Of a DNA stretch of 64,000 nucleotides, positions 23,365 through 33,214 are shown piece by piece. Within the stretch, counting starts at the first letter, position 1. Every line of letters begins with the position of its first letter. A program made the translations under genes and the position numbers. The notes beneath the pieces were generated by a model. The model saw nothing but the letters and a program-made list of their open reading frames with translations. It did not search any database and had not been told where the DNA came from. Source of the DNA: Rhodovulum sp. (GTDB lineage: Bacteria > Pseudomonadota > Alphaproteobacteria > Rhodobacterales > Rhodobacteraceae); assembly GCA_020637615.1 (NCBI GenBank), contig JACKKC010000017.1, forward strand, positions 7,091-71,090, in the 5' to 3' direction.

Positions 23365-23877
23365 GGGGCACGAATAGGGCTGTGCGCGTCGCTGCGCAAG
23401 GGAATCCGCCGACCGGCCGCATTCGGCCCGCAGTGAAGCTATGCCATTGTTCCAGAAGACTATTGCCGGCTCCGGCAGGGACGGCGGGAGCGGCCTGCGT
23501 CACCGACTGCGCCGAGGAGGCGATCAGGAGCGACGTTCGCTCGCGGGCCCAGCGGCAGTGCTTCTCTGCAACCGCGACTATTGCTATTCTGACGTCCACT
23601 ATGACGGTGCGTGGTTCGACCTGCGCAACATGGACACCGGGCGGTGGCGGGAGCGTGCCCATGTGTGGATCTTGCGGCTGCAACCCGGCGCGGGCCGGGC
23701 GGGCGCCTGAGAACATGCCGATGGTCGCCTTCCGTCGCTTCAGAAGCAGGATGCCTGCGTGCCGACCGGCTCGCGCCCGGAGAACCTGCCTTGTCCGGAG
23801 CATCTGGCGCGATCGGAGCCGCTGGCCGGCAGGATTTCCTTGTCTGGACGAGCCGCGACTCGGGAAGGTGCCCGCCT
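23365..23877 (+). other. Gene-poor stretch between guaA and the MFS remnant
   Basis: Several frames are open on both strands but none has a recognisable domain, a good ribosome-binding site or convincing composition. It holds the promoter of guaA on the minus strand. It may contain decayed coding DNA belonging to the MFS pseudogene region. Confidence 0.5.
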
Positions 23878-25223
23878 ATGAGCAGCGTCTTCGCAAGCGG
23901 GGCGTTTCGTCACCTCTTCGCATCGCAGCTGATGTCGCTGCTCGGAACCGGGCTGATGACGGTTGCGCTGGCGCTGCTGGCCTATGAGATCGGCGGCGCC
24001 GCGCAGGCCGGGCTGGTGCTGTCCGGGGACTTCACGATCAAGATGATCGCCTATGTCGGCTTCGCCCCCTTCGCGAATGCGTTGGTCCACAGAGTGCCGG
24101 TCCGGCCGCTGCTGGTCGCGCTCGACCTGGCGCGGCTGACGCTCGCGCTGCTCCTGCCGCTGACCGATGCCATCTGGCAGGTCTATCTCCTGATGTTCCT
24201 GTTCCAGATGTGCTCGGCCGCCTTTACCCCGGCCTATCAAAGCACGATCCCCGACGTGCTCGCGGACGAGGCGCAATATGCACGGGCGCTGTCGCTGTCG
24301 CGCGCGGCCAGCAATCTCGAAACCATGCTGAGCCCGGTCCTGGCCGGGCTGCTCCTCATGCTGGTGGCGCCACCGGCGCTGTTCCTGGGCACGGCCTTGG
24401 CCTTCGCGCTGTCGGCGGCCGCCTTGTTCAGCGCCCGCCTGCCGGCCCGCGGCACCGCGGGGGCGGCCGAGCCTTTCCGGCGGCGGCTGGCCATGGGCTG
24501 CACGATCTATCTGAACACCGTCCGGCTGCGCGGGCTTCTGGCGGTCAATTTCGCCATGTCGCTGACCATGGCCTGGGTTCTGGTCAATTCCGTGGCCTAT
24601 GCCGGGTGGCTTTCGAGGGGGACGCCGCGGCCTATACCGATCTGATGGCCGCTTTCGGCACCGGATCGATCGCCGCCGCTTTCGTGGTCCCGCGCCTGCT
24701 GCACCATTTCTCCGAACGCCGCCTGATGCTCGCCGGCGCCGCTTCCATGGGCGGGATGGCCTTCACCATCCTGTCCGAGCCGGATTTCGCCGGACTGCTG
24801 GCGCTCTGGACCGGGCTCGGGGCGGCGTCCTCGCTGGTGCTGCCGCCAGGCTCGCTGCTTCTGGTGCGGTCGTCCGGGCGCGCGGAGCGTCCGGCGCTTT
24901 TCGCCGCGTAATTCTCGCTCTCGCACGTGGCCTGGCTCATCGCCTATCCGCTGTCGGGCTGGCTCGGATCGGAACTGGGGCTCGCGACGGCCCTCGTGAC
25001 CCTCGGGGCGGCGACGCTTGCGATCGCGGCGGCAACCGCCCGACTCTGGCCGGCCCATGATCCGGCCGAGCTCAGCCACATGCATACCGGCCTCTCGCCC
25101 TCGCATCCGCATATTCGGTCCGGTGCCTATCGGGCGGTCGACGGCGCGCCCGCCATCGTGCATTCGCACAGGTTTCACATCGACGACCTGCATCCGCGGT
25201 GGCCATCCCCCGAGCGTCCGTGA
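23878..25223 (+). pseudogene. MFS transporter pseudogene (frameshift and nonsense)
   Basis: The frame from the ATG at 23878 (MSSVFASGAFRHLFASQLMS) encodes seven or so MFS transmembrane segments up to VLVNSVAYAG. The match then moves to another frame at about 24612, where one base is missing from a G run (VAFEGDAAAYTDLMAAFGTG), and that frame meets a TAA at 24909-24911 in place of an expected CAA before SLSHVAWLIAYPLSGWLGSE. About 400 codons in all, resembling drug/metabolite exporters of the major facilitator superfamily. Two independent lesions argue for real decay. Confidence 0.75.
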
Positions 25224-25275
25224 ATAGTGGCCCGTGGGAACGAAGCGCGCTGCAAGCGAGGGCCGGCAAAGGGAC

Positions 25276-26472
25276 ATGACGAAGGAGAGCGATATTTCCG
25301 TCGGGATCGCGGGGGCAGGATCGGTGGCATTCGCCACCGCCGCCTTCCTGAGCCAAAATGCGATCCCGGCGACGCTGTGGTCGCCGTCGGGGGCACGGAC
25401 CCGAGCGCTGGCCGCGGGGGCCGACCTGGTTGCGACCGGCGCCGTGGAAGGTTCCTTCCGACCCGCCATCGCCGAGAGTGCCCGTGCGCTGGCCGAGGCC
25501 AGCGACGTGCTGATGATCGTGCTGCCGGCCTATGGGCACAAGGCGGTGATGGACGCGCTGGCGCCGCATGTCCGCCCGGGCCAGCCGGTGATCATCAGCT
25601 CCCACGCCTCGCTGGGTGCGCTCTACCTGTCGGACCTTCTGGCGCGACGCAGGGTGGTCGCGCCGATCGTGGCCTGGGGCACGACGATCGTCACCGGTCG
25701 CCAGCAGCCGGATCTGACGCATGTCAAGGTCAACACGCTGCGCAAGAGCGTCGACATCTGCACCGTGCCGGAGCGCCTGTCCGGCGAGGGGCTGGCGATC
25801 TGCCAGCGCTTGTTCGGCGATCGCTTCAAGGTGCGCGACGGTCTCCTGGCGATATCGCTCAGCAACCTCAACCCGCAGAACCACATGGGCATCGCGCTCG
25901 GCAACATGACCCGGATGGAGCGCGGCGAGACCTGGAGCCAGGGGCAGAACGTCACCCCCCATGTCGGGCGCCTGCTCGAGGCGCTGGACCGGGAACGGCT
26001 TGAGATCGCCGCCGCGCTGGGCCTGTCGGTGCGCACGATCTTCGAGCATTTCCACCTGTCCTTCCACGTGCCGGTCGCCAGCATCTCGGAGATGAACCTG
26101 CGCATGCACGAGATGGGCAACGGCGGCACCGGACCGGCCACCGCGGACAGCCGCTACGTCACCGAGGACGTGCCCTTCGGGCTGGTCCTGACCGCGAGGC
26201 TGGGCGAGATGACCGGCCGCCCCGCGACGCTGCATCGGGCGGGGATCGACATCTTCTCGGCCATGTACGGCCGCGATTTCGCGCGGGAGAACGTGCTGAT
26301 CGACGCCATCGGGCTCGACGACATGAGCCTTGAGCAATTGCAGGCGTCCATCCGGGATGGCATCCTGCCGGACGTACCATCGCGAACCGGCAGTGGCGGC
26401 AGCCGGGTTTCGGGACCTTCGACCCAGCCCGCCCGACAGAACTCAAATCAATTCAGGGAGAGAGACGAATGA
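25276..26472 (+). CDS. Opine/octopine dehydrogenase-family NAD(P)-dependent protein
   Basis: A 398-aa oxidoreductase. The N-terminal Rossmann fold has VGIAGAGSVAFATAAFLSQN; the C-terminal half has the opine dehydrogenase pattern NLNPQNHMGIALGNMTRMER and HFHLSFHVPVASISEMNLRM. Members oxidise opine-type secondary amines (an amino acid linked to a keto acid) or reduce the imine. The gene overlaps the solute-binding protein gene by four bases, so substrate uptake and oxidation are probably coupled. The ATG at 25276 begins the conserved domain. The substrate is unknown; an N-(carboxyalkyl)amino acid is a reasonable inference. Confidence 0.75.
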   Translation: MTKESDISVGIAGAGSVAFATAAFLSQNAIPATLWSPSGARTRALAAGADLVATGAVEGSFRPAIAESARALAEASDVLMIVLPAYGHKAVMDALAPHVRPGQPVIISSHASLGALYLSDLLARRRVVAPIVAWGTTIVTGRQQPDLTHVKVNTLRKSVDICTVPERLSGEGLAICQRLFGDRFKVRDGLLAISLSNLNPQNHMGIALGNMTRMERGETWSQGQNVTPHVGRLLEALDRERLEIAAALGLSVRTIFEHFHLSFHVPVASISEMNLRMHEMGNGGTGPATADSRYVTEDVPFGLVLTARLGEMTGRPATLHRAGIDIFSAMYGRDFARENVLIDAIGLDDMSLEQLQASIRDGILPDVPSRTGSGGSRVSGPSTQPARQNSNQFRERDE

Positions 26473-27580
26473 CGAAACTGATCCAGACCAGGCGCCGCTT
26501 TCTGGGCACCGCGGCGGGGGCCTCGGCGGTCCTGGCCTCGCCGGCCTATCTTCGGTCCTCGGCCGCGCAATCGGGTGGGGTGGTGAACGTCTGGACCTAC
26601 GACGAATTCGTGCCGGAAGACCTCAAGCAGGCGTTCGAGAAGGATACCGGCATCGAGGTGCGGATCCGTCTGGTGGACGACCAGGGCAAGCAGTTCAACC
26701 TGCTGGCCGCCGAACAGCCGAACCCGTCGGTCGACATCCTGACGGTCGCGGGCCACCGCTTCCTGCAATTCATCGACTCGGATCTGATCGCGCCGCTCGA
26801 CACCGACCGGCTGGCCAATTGGGGCAACATCAACCCGGTCTATTCCGAAGGCGACTGGGCCACGATCAACGGCAACAAATGGGGCGCACCGATCCTGTCG
26901 GGGGCCGAGATAATGGCCTACAACACGGATTTCGTGCCGGAGGACCGCCGCAACACCTGGGACACGCTGTTCTCCGAAGACTACAAGCAGCAGACCGCGT
27001 ATATCCCCTCGGACCTGATGTCGATCGTCATGCTCTACCTGGGCTATGACGGCAACATGATCGCCTATATGGACGATCCCGACGAAGCGGCCCGCATCGT
27101 CGCCGAGGCGCGGGACTTCCTGATCGAGCACAAGCCCCTGGTGCGCAAGTACTACGACGCCGGCGCCGAGATTCAGCAGATGCTGGTCAATCAGGACGTG
27201 GTGTTGTGCCACGCCTGGAACGGGCCGATCTCCAAGCTGATCATGGACGGCATGCCCCTTGGGGAATGAGCGTTCCCGACGAGGGATCCTATGGTTTCGT
27301 CTATACGTTGAACATCGCCAACAACGCGCCGAACGCGGACAATGCCTACAAGTTCCTCGACGCCATGCTGGCGAGTTCCGAGATCGGCGCGGAACTGACC
27401 AAGTCGACCGGCTTCATCTCGACCTACAAGGGGGCGTCGGAGCATCTGTCTGATCTTGAGAAGGCGGCCTCCTCGATCCCCGACGAGCAGCTGGAGAACC
27501 TCCAGTTCTTCCGGGCCGAGGCCAACGACATGAAATACAAGCTGGTCGATCCGGCGGTCGAGGAGATCAAGGCCGCCTGA
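26469..27580 (+). pseudogene. PotD-type ABC transporter solute-binding protein, frameshifted
   Basis: The first frame begins MTKLIQTRRRFLGTAAGAS, a twin-arginine export signal, and continues as a polyamine/spermidine-type periplasmic binding protein (VNVWTYDEFVPEDLKQAFEK) for 266 residues to a stop at 27267-27269. The last 100 residues continue in another frame from MSVPDEGSYGFVYTLNIANN to 27580. The break is at the GGGGAA run near 27258; one missing base or two extra would rejoin them. About 370 aa if restored. The operon's permease and ATPase genes are intact, so sequencing error must be excluded. Confidence 0.75.
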
Positions 27581-27680
27581 CCCGATCGCGGCCCCGGCCC
27601 GCGTCGCCGGGGCCGCCCCATGTCACCACGCTGCATCCGGGGTTCCCATGCCGGCCGCGTGCGACCGACAAGGAGTTCAG

Positions 27681-28679
27681 ATGTCAACATCGTCCCGCTC
27701 GGAGACCGCTGCGGACACCTCCCGAAGGCCCGCGTCCGGCAGGGGCGACAGCCCCACTTTCTGGGGCCGGCTCTCCAATGCCGGTCCCTACCGCGCAGTC
27801 ACCGATTACGTCTTCGGCTCGACCCGCCGGCAATTCGTCCTGCTGGCGGCCTTCCCGATCTTCTGGATCCTGTTCGCCCATCTCGGGCCGATCCTGCAAA
27901 TGATCCGCGTGAGCTTTCTCGATTCCTATCCGCCTTCGGTCGGGCACACGCCGCATTTCACCCTGGACAACTGGCGGACCTTCTTCACCGAGGTGATCTT
28001 TCTCAGGCCGTTCTTCCGCACGCTGGTGTTCTCGGTGGTGCTGACCTTCGCCACCCTCGTGCTGGTCTATCCGGTTGCCTATTTCCTGTCGCGCCACGTC
28101 AAACGCGACAACCAGATGCTGTTACTGCTGCTGCTGCTGATCCCGTTCTGGGTCGGCGAGATCGTGCGCACCTATGCGATCATGATCCTTCTGGGCAATA
28201 CCGGCGCCGTGAACCTGATCCTGAAGGCGCTGGGCCTGATCGAGCAGCCGATCGCGTTCATGTATACCAACTTCTCGCTCAGCTTCGGTATCGTCTATCT
28301 GACTTCGCTCTACATGCTGATGCCGCTCTATTCGGCGCTCGAGAAGATTCCCCAGAGCTTTTCCGAGGCGGCGGCCGATCTGGGGGCCGGGCCCTGGACA
28401 CGGTTCCGGCGCGTCATATTGCCCCTGTCGCTCGAAGGGATCTCCTCGGGCTGCACGCTGGTCTTCCTGATCTCGACCGGCCTCTACGCCACGCCGATCC
28501 TGCTGGGCGGTCCCAGCACCACGCTGTTTTCCGAGACCATCGCCGGGTTCTTCCACGTCGCGGGCGACGAATGGCCGACCGGGGCCGCCTTCTCGACGAT
28601 CATGCTGCTGACGGCGCTCGTCCTCTCCGGAACCTTCATGAAGCTGATGGGCGCCCTGCAGAAGGGGGGGCGGAAATGA
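27681..28679 (+). CDS. Polyamine-type ABC transporter permease (PotB-like)
   Basis: A 332-aa inner-membrane permease. After a 50-residue polar N-terminus come six transmembrane segments. The binding-protein-dependent transport signature is seen in the cytoplasmic EAAADLGAGPWTRFRRVILP loop that contacts the ATPase. It belongs to the spermidine/putrescine/2-aminoethylphosphonate group. The ATG at 27681 has an AAGGAG ribosome-binding site. Overlaps the next permease gene as ATGA. Confidence 0.88.
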   Translation: MSTSSRSETAADTSRRPASGRGDSPTFWGRLSNAGPYRAVTDYVFGSTRRQFVLLAAFPIFWILFAHLGPILQMIRVSFLDSYPPSVGHTPHFTLDNWRTFFTEVIFLRPFFRTLVFSVVLTFATLVLVYPVAYFLSRHVKRDNQMLLLLLLLIPFWVGEIVRTYAIMILLGNTGAVNLILKALGLIEQPIAFMYTNFSLSFGIVYLTSLYMLMPLYSALEKIPQSFSEAAADLGAGPWTRFRRVILPLSLEGISSGCTLVFLISTGLYATPILLGGPSTTLFSETIAGFFHVAGDEWPTGAAFSTIMLLTALVLSGTFMKLMGALQKGGRK

Positions 28680-29461
28680 CCCGCAACACGCGCATCCTGA
28701 TGTCGATCATCTACTGGGCGTTCGTGGTCTATCTGTTCGTGCCGCTGGTGCTGATGGTCCTGATGGGATTCAAGGATTCGAAGTTCATCGGCTTCCCGAT
28801 CAAGTCCTGGACGCTCGACTGGTACATCGGCGTCTTCAGGGACACCGAAGTGATCAGCGTCTTCGTCTATTCGACGACGATCGCTGTGGCGAGCACGGCC
28901 ATCTCGCTGACCGTCGGCACCTGGATCTCGGTGCTGCTCGCCGGGCGGTCGTTCTTCGGCCGCACCGTTATCTTCGGGCTGACCGTCCTGCCGGCGGTCA
29001 TTCCCGGGATCATCTCGGCGATCTCCTTCCGCATCTTCGCCCGGCTGCTCGGCATCGAGACGGGCATGTTCGCGATCATCTGGGCGCATGCGGTGCACAA
29101 CGTGCCCTTCGTCGCGCTGGTGGTCATGGCGCGGCTGGCGACGCTGCCGGCGAGCCATACCGAGGCGGCGATGGATCTCGGCGCGGACAGGTTCGTCAGC
29201 TTCTTCCGGATCACGCTGCCCTATCTCAAGCCGGCGCTGATCGGGGCCGGCGTGTTCTGCATGCTCCTGAGCTTCGACGACTTCGTGCGCTCCTTCTTCC
29301 TGGGGGGCTACGAGCCGACGCTGCCGGTGCTGATCTTCTCGAAGCTGCGCTCGGGGATGTCGCCGGAAATCAACGCCATCGCCACCGTCGTGCTGATCAT
29401 GACCGCGGTGCTGGGCATCTGGGCCGAACGCTCGATGCGTCGCATGGGCAAGGGGACCTGA
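28676..29461 (+). CDS. Polyamine-type ABC transporter permease (PotC-like)
   Basis: A 261-aa second permease with six transmembrane segments and the EAA loop TEAAMDLGADRFVSFFRITL. FDDFVRSFFLGGYEPTLPVL is typical of PotC-type subunits. Coupled to the upstream permease and three bases from the ATPase gene. Together these form the transmembrane pore of the importer. Confidence 0.88.
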   Translation: MTRNTRILMSIIYWAFVVYLFVPLVLMVLMGFKDSKFIGFPIKSWTLDWYIGVFRDTEVISVFVYSTTIAVASTAISLTVGTWISVLLAGRSFFGRTVIFGLTVLPAVIPGIISAISFRIFARLLGIETGMFAIIWAHAVHNVPFVALVVMARLATLPASHTEAAMDLGADRFVSFFRITLPYLKPALIGAGVFCMLLSFDDFVRSFFLGGYEPTLPVLIFSKLRSGMSPEINAIATVVLIMTAVLGIWAERSMRRMGKGT

Positions 29462-29464
29462 AGA

Positions 29465-30538
29465 ATGCCGACCACCGAAGATCCGATCGTCCATATCGAC
29501 GGCATCTCCAAGTCCTTCGGCAAGACCGTCGCCTTGCAGAGACTCGACATGAAGATCCGTCCGGGTGAATTCGTCACCTTTCTCGGACCTTCCGGCTGCG
29601 GAAAGTCGACCACGCTGCGGCTCCTCGGCGGCTTCGCGCAGCCCGACAGCGGCCGGATCGTGTTGGGCGGCGAGGACGTGACCCGGCTGCCGCCGAACAA
29701 GCGCAGGGTCAACATGGTATTCCAGGACTATGCTCTCTTTCCCCACATGACGGTGACGCGAAACATCACCTTCGGGCTCGAGCTCAAGCGCATGACCAGG
29801 GACAGGATTGCCGCGCGGTTGGACGAGCTTCTGTCGTTCCTCGAGCTCGACGCCTTCCGGGACCGCTTTCCCGACCAGCTGTCCGGCGGGCAGCGGCAGC
29901 GCGTGGCACTGGCGCGCGCACTGGCGCCGGATCCGGATCTGCTTCTGCTCGACGAGCCCCTGGGTGCGCTCGATGCGCGGCTGCGTGCGCAGGTCCAGCT
30001 GGAACTCAAGGACATCCAGCGTCGGACCGGCAAGACCTTCTTTTTCGTCACCCACGACCAGGACGAGGCGCTGACCATGTCCGACCGGATCGTGGTCATG
30101 AACCAGGGCCGGGTTGAGCAGGACGGCACGCCCGAGGATCTCTATCTGCGCCCGAAGAGCCGCTTCGTCGCCGAGTTCATCGGCGAGACCAATCTGCTGA
30201 GCGGTCCGGTCAGGCACGCCGATGACGGCAGGGTCGCCATCGACTGGTTCGGGATGCAGATCGAGGGCCGGGCCTTCGACAGCACCCCGCGCCCCGGCGA
30301 CATGGTGACGGCGGCGCTGCGGCTCGAGAAGGTCGGCTTCTTCGACGCCCGTCCCGAGACCGGGAACGCGGTGCAGGGCAGGGTGGTCAACCGCGTCTTC
30401 AAGGGCAGCCGCACGGCGGTGGATGTGCGCGTCGGCGATGCCGGCGCGGCGATCCTCAAGGCCTATGTGGACCGGGAGGTGCCCGACGATGTGTGGCTCG
30501 GCTGGGATCCGGCAAATCTGGCGGTGCTCCAGGATTGA
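29465..30538 (+). CDS. Polyamine-type ABC transporter ATP-binding protein (PotA-like)
   Basis: A 357-aa ATPase with Walker A GPSGCGKST (about residue 38), the signature LSGGQRQRVALARAL, Walker B LLLLDEPLGALD, the switch histidine in FFVTHDQDEA, and a C-terminal TOBE domain starting near FIGETNLLSG. All catalytic elements are intact. It energises import by the two preceding permeases, probably of the compound handled by the opine-dehydrogenase-like enzyme. Confidence 0.92.
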   Translation: MPTTEDPIVHIDGISKSFGKTVALQRLDMKIRPGEFVTFLGPSGCGKSTTLRLLGGFAQPDSGRIVLGGEDVTRLPPNKRRVNMVFQDYALFPHMTVTRNITFGLELKRMTRDRIAARLDELLSFLELDAFRDRFPDQLSGGQRQRVALARALAPDPDLLLLDEPLGALDARLRAQVQLELKDIQRRTGKTFFFVTHDQDEALTMSDRIVVMNQGRVEQDGTPEDLYLRPKSRFVAEFIGETNLLSGPVRHADDGRVAIDWFGMQIEGRAFDSTPRPGDMVTAALRLEKVGFFDARPETGNAVQGRVVNRVFKGSRTAVDVRVGDAGAAILKAYVDREVPDDVWLGWDPANLAVLQD

Positions 30539-30594
30539 GCCCGCCCACGGCCGAAAATAACCCCGCCGCCCCACACACCCATCGGAGGAGCAGC

Positions 30595-31548
30595 ATGAAC
30601 AAGCGCGAACGATTCTACGCCGCCGTCGCGGGGGCGCCGGTCGACCGACCTCCGCTGTCGGTCTGGATGCATTTCGTCACTCCCTATGCGACGGGCCTGC
30701 AGGGGGCGGCCCGGCATTGCGAGTTCTTGCGCCAATACGACTGGGACCTGGCAAAGGCGGTCAGCGACTACCGCCATCCCTTGCCCGATGGCATGGAGAC
30801 GGTCGCGACACCCGCCGACATGGCCCGCATCACCGTGCAGCCGATGGATCATCCGACCTATGCCAACCAGATCGCGCTGCTGAACGGCATCCGGGCGGAA
30901 CTCGGCGAGGACTGGCCGGTGGTCGACACCACCTTCGACCCCATCCAGCAGGTCCTGCGCCACGCCGGTTTCTCGGCGTTGCGCGTGATCCTCGACAATC
31001 CGCGCGCGGCCAGGCCGATGCTCGAGGCCGTGACCGAAACCGTCATCCGCTACATGCGCGAACTGGCGGCGAACGGTATCGACGGCGTCTTCTACTCGAC
31101 CCGTGCAGCGGCGACCGAGGCTTGCGTCCAAGGCTATGCCCGGGACGCCTATGAAGAGCTATTGCGGCCCTACGATCTCGCCATCCTCGGGGAGTCCAGG
31201 GGCGTGGTGCGCATGCTCCACGCCTGCAAGAACCATCTCGACCTCGACCGGGTGGCCGACTACCCGCACGAGGTCCTGAGCTGGGCCGCGCATGACCCGA
31301 CCTGTCCGACCATCGCCGAGATGCGCCAGCGCACCGGGAAGTGCATCATGGGCGGGATCGACCAGGCCAGGGTGGTCGAACAGTCGCGCCCCGAGATCCG
31401 CTGCGACATCGACGCGGCGCTTGCGGTGACCGGAGGCCGGAACTTCATCCTGGCGCCGGGCTGCACCTTCGGCTCGAACGCGCCGGCCCATGTCTTCGAC
31501 ACGATCGCCGAATACGGCCGCGACAGGGACGCGGCGGTGGCCGCCTAG
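30595..31548 (+). CDS. Uroporphyrinogen decarboxylase (URO-D) family protein
   Basis: A 317-aa TIM-barrel protein of the URO-D fold: MNKRERFYAAVAGAPVDRPP is the classic N-terminus, then ANGIDGVFYSTRAAATEACV, HACKNHLDLDRVADYPHEVL and a glycine-rich GGIDQARVVEQ. The NFILAPGCTFGSNAP end carries the GC segment where methyltransferase-type relatives (MtaA/CmuA) bind zinc. It is too divergent to be HemE. With an importer and a dehydrogenase beside it, a methyl-transfer or decarboxylation step in catabolism is likelier than haem synthesis. GGAGGAG ribosome-binding site before the ATG. Confidence 0.75.
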   Translation: MNKRERFYAAVAGAPVDRPPLSVWMHFVTPYATGLQGAARHCEFLRQYDWDLAKAVSDYRHPLPDGMETVATPADMARITVQPMDHPTYANQIALLNGIRAELGEDWPVVDTTFDPIQQVLRHAGFSALRVILDNPRAARPMLEAVTETVIRYMRELAANGIDGVFYSTRAAATEACVQGYARDAYEELLRPYDLAILGESRGVVRMLHACKNHLDLDRVADYPHEVLSWAAHDPTCPTIAEMRQRTGKCIMGGIDQARVVEQSRPEIRCDIDAALAVTGGRNFILAPGCTFGSNAPAHVFDTIAEYGRDRDAAVAA

Positions 31549-31558
31549 GGGCCGGGCG

Positions 31559-32431
31559 ATGGCGCGGGAGCAGTCGGTCGGTTTCATCGGGCTGGGTATC
31601 ATGGGGGGCGCGATGGCGCGCCGTCTGATGGCGGCGGGCCATGCGGTGCATGTCCATGCCAGGAACCGCGACCGCGCCGCGCCGTTTCTTCGAGAGGGGG
31701 CCCTCTGGGCCGACGGTGCCGCGGCGCTCGCCCGAAGCTGCGCCACCGTCCTCACCATCGTCGGCGGGCCAAAGGACGTGGCGGAACTCTATCTCGGCGA
31801 GGATGGCCTGGTCGCCAACGCCGCGCCGGGGGATTGCCTGGTCGACATGACCACCTCCGCGCCGGATCTGGCCCGCCGGATCGCCGCCGAGGCGGCCGGC
31901 CGGGGCGTGATGGCGCTGGATGCCCCCGTCACCGGCGGCGCGCCGGGGGCCGAGGCGGGGACGCTCACCTTCATGGTGGGCGGCGAGGCGACTGCGCTCG
32001 CGGCGGTGCAGCCGCTGCTCGAGGTGATGGGCAGCAGGGTCTTCGCGATGGGCGCCGCCGGCGCCGGCCAGATCGCCAAGGCCAGCAACCAGATCGCGGT
32101 GGCGGGCATCCTGCTCGGTCTCGCCGAGGCGCTGGCCTTCGCCGAAGCCTCCGGCCTCGCGCCCGGCAAGGTGCAGGAGGTGCTTGCGACCGGCACCGCC
32201 GGTGGTCCGTTGATGCAGCGCCTCGGCCCGAAGATGGCCGCCGGCAATCCCGAGGTGAGCTTCACCATCGAGCATTTCATCAAGGATCTGGGCATCGCCA
32301 TCGCCGCCATGCCGGAGGGCGCGACAAGACTTGCCGCCGCCGCGCTCTGCCGGGATCTCTACGCCGGGCTTGCCGATGCCGGCGGTGGCCGGAAGGGCCT
32401 CCAGGCGCTCATCGAGTACTACCGGGATTAG
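31559..32431 (+). CDS. 3-hydroxyisobutyrate dehydrogenase-family oxidoreductase
   Basis: A 290-aa NAD(P)-dependent beta-hydroxyacid dehydrogenase: VGFIGLGIMGGAMARRLMAA for dinucleotide binding, DAPVTGGAPGAEAGTLTFMV for the substrate, and the catalytic lysine in GQIAKASNQI. Relatives oxidise 3-hydroxyisobutyrate, tartronate semialdehyde or L-threonate-type acids. It follows the URO-D gene by ten bases and closes the 25-32 kb operon. Substrate not deducible. Confidence 0.85.
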   Translation: MAREQSVGFIGLGIMGGAMARRLMAAGHAVHVHARNRDRAAPFLREGALWADGAAALARSCATVLTIVGGPKDVAELYLGEDGLVANAAPGDCLVDMTTSAPDLARRIAAEAAGRGVMALDAPVTGGAPGAEAGTLTFMVGGEATALAAVQPLLEVMGSRVFAMGAAGAGQIAKASNQIAVAGILLGLAEALAFAEASGLAPGKVQEVLATGTAGGPLMQRLGPKMAAGNPEVSFTIEHFIKDLGIAIAAMPEGATRLAAAALCRDLYAGLADAGGGRKGLQALIEYYRD

Positions 32432-32585
32432 GGCCTGCCCAGGTCGTGATCGCGCGCCGGATAGACCATGCCGTCAATCTGAAACCGCGTGACGAAGCAG
32501 AAGGGAGATGTGCAAACAAAGGCCCCAAGAAATCGTCGCGGGCCGACGGCATTCTCCAGGCAAGTCATTCAGCCGATGCCGCGAC

Positions 32586-33053
32586 CTATTTGCGGATCCT
32601 GCGGCGGTCCTCGGAGAAGGATGTCTGAAGGTGGGTGGCGGCGATGCGGCTCTCGATCGAGCGAATCTTCGGCGGCGGGGCAGTCTCCGCAACCGAGCGG
32701 ACAAGGGCGAGCAGCGAGTCGCGCGTTTCGGGGTCGGCAATGGAGCGATAGGCGCTCTCGAGGGCGAAGATCTCGTTGGGCTCCGTGCCTGGATCCCCGG
32801 GCGCAGACTCACCTCCCGGAAGCGAGACGAGGCCGTCGTAGAAGAACTGCACGGGCACACCGAGAAATCCCGCGAGAAGATACAGCCTTCCTGCGCCGAC
32901 GCGGTTGGTGCCCTTCTCGTATTTCTGCACCTGGCTGAAGGTCAGGCCGAGATGCCGGGCGAGCCGTGCCTGGCTGATGCCGAGCGCCTCCCGGCGCTGC
33001 CGCATTCGTCGGCCAACCCAAGCGTCGATTTCACCGGCCGACTTCGTCGTCAT
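32586..33053 (-). CDS. XRE-family transcriptional regulator
   Basis: A 155-aa protein. The N-terminal Cro/C1 helix-turn-helix is RREALGISQARLARHLGLTF followed by SQVQKYEKGTNRVGAGRLYL; the remaining 80 residues form a helical regulatory tail with no recognised ligand domain. Similar short XRE regulators are common in Rhizobiales and Rhodobacterales. It lies downstream of luxI on the same strand with 161 bases between, so it may be in the quorum-sensing regulon. The ATG at 33053 is preferred to the longer open frame. A 10-bp palindrome TACAATTGTA is at 33130-33139 upstream. Confidence 0.85.
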   Translation of the reverse strand: MTTKSAGEIDAWVGRRMRQRREALGISQARLARHLGLTFSQVQKYEKGTNRVGAGRLYLLAGFLGVPVQFFYDGLVSLPGGESAPGDPGTEPNEIFALESAYRSIADPETRDSLLALVRSVAETAPPPKIRSIESRIAATHLQTSFSEDRRRIRK

Positions 33054-33214
33054 GGACCAACTCGCTTCCAGAACCCGCCAATGGCTTCGGTTTTCATCTA
33101 GAGCGGGAAGTGGTCCCTTTAGAAACCTGTACAATTGTATAGCACTTCGCACCTGAAGCGGTGCGGCGCCGGCAACGGGTCCGTTCTGCCCCGTAATCAT
33201 AATCCGCAGAACAC

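Noticed and set aside
23441..23710. Possible 89-aa gene between guaA and the MFS remnant
   Set aside because: No ribosome-binding site, no recognisable motif, and frames on both strands are equally open.
28484..30574. 696-codon minus-strand open frame across the ABC transporter genes
   Set aside because: It is antisense to potC and potA, which have intact Walker and EAA motifs; its translation is His/Arg/Gly/Asp-rich without structure.
33130..33139. TACAATTGTA palindrome upstream of the XRE gene as a defined operator
   Set aside because: It is a single short palindrome with no second copy, so only mentioned under the gene.
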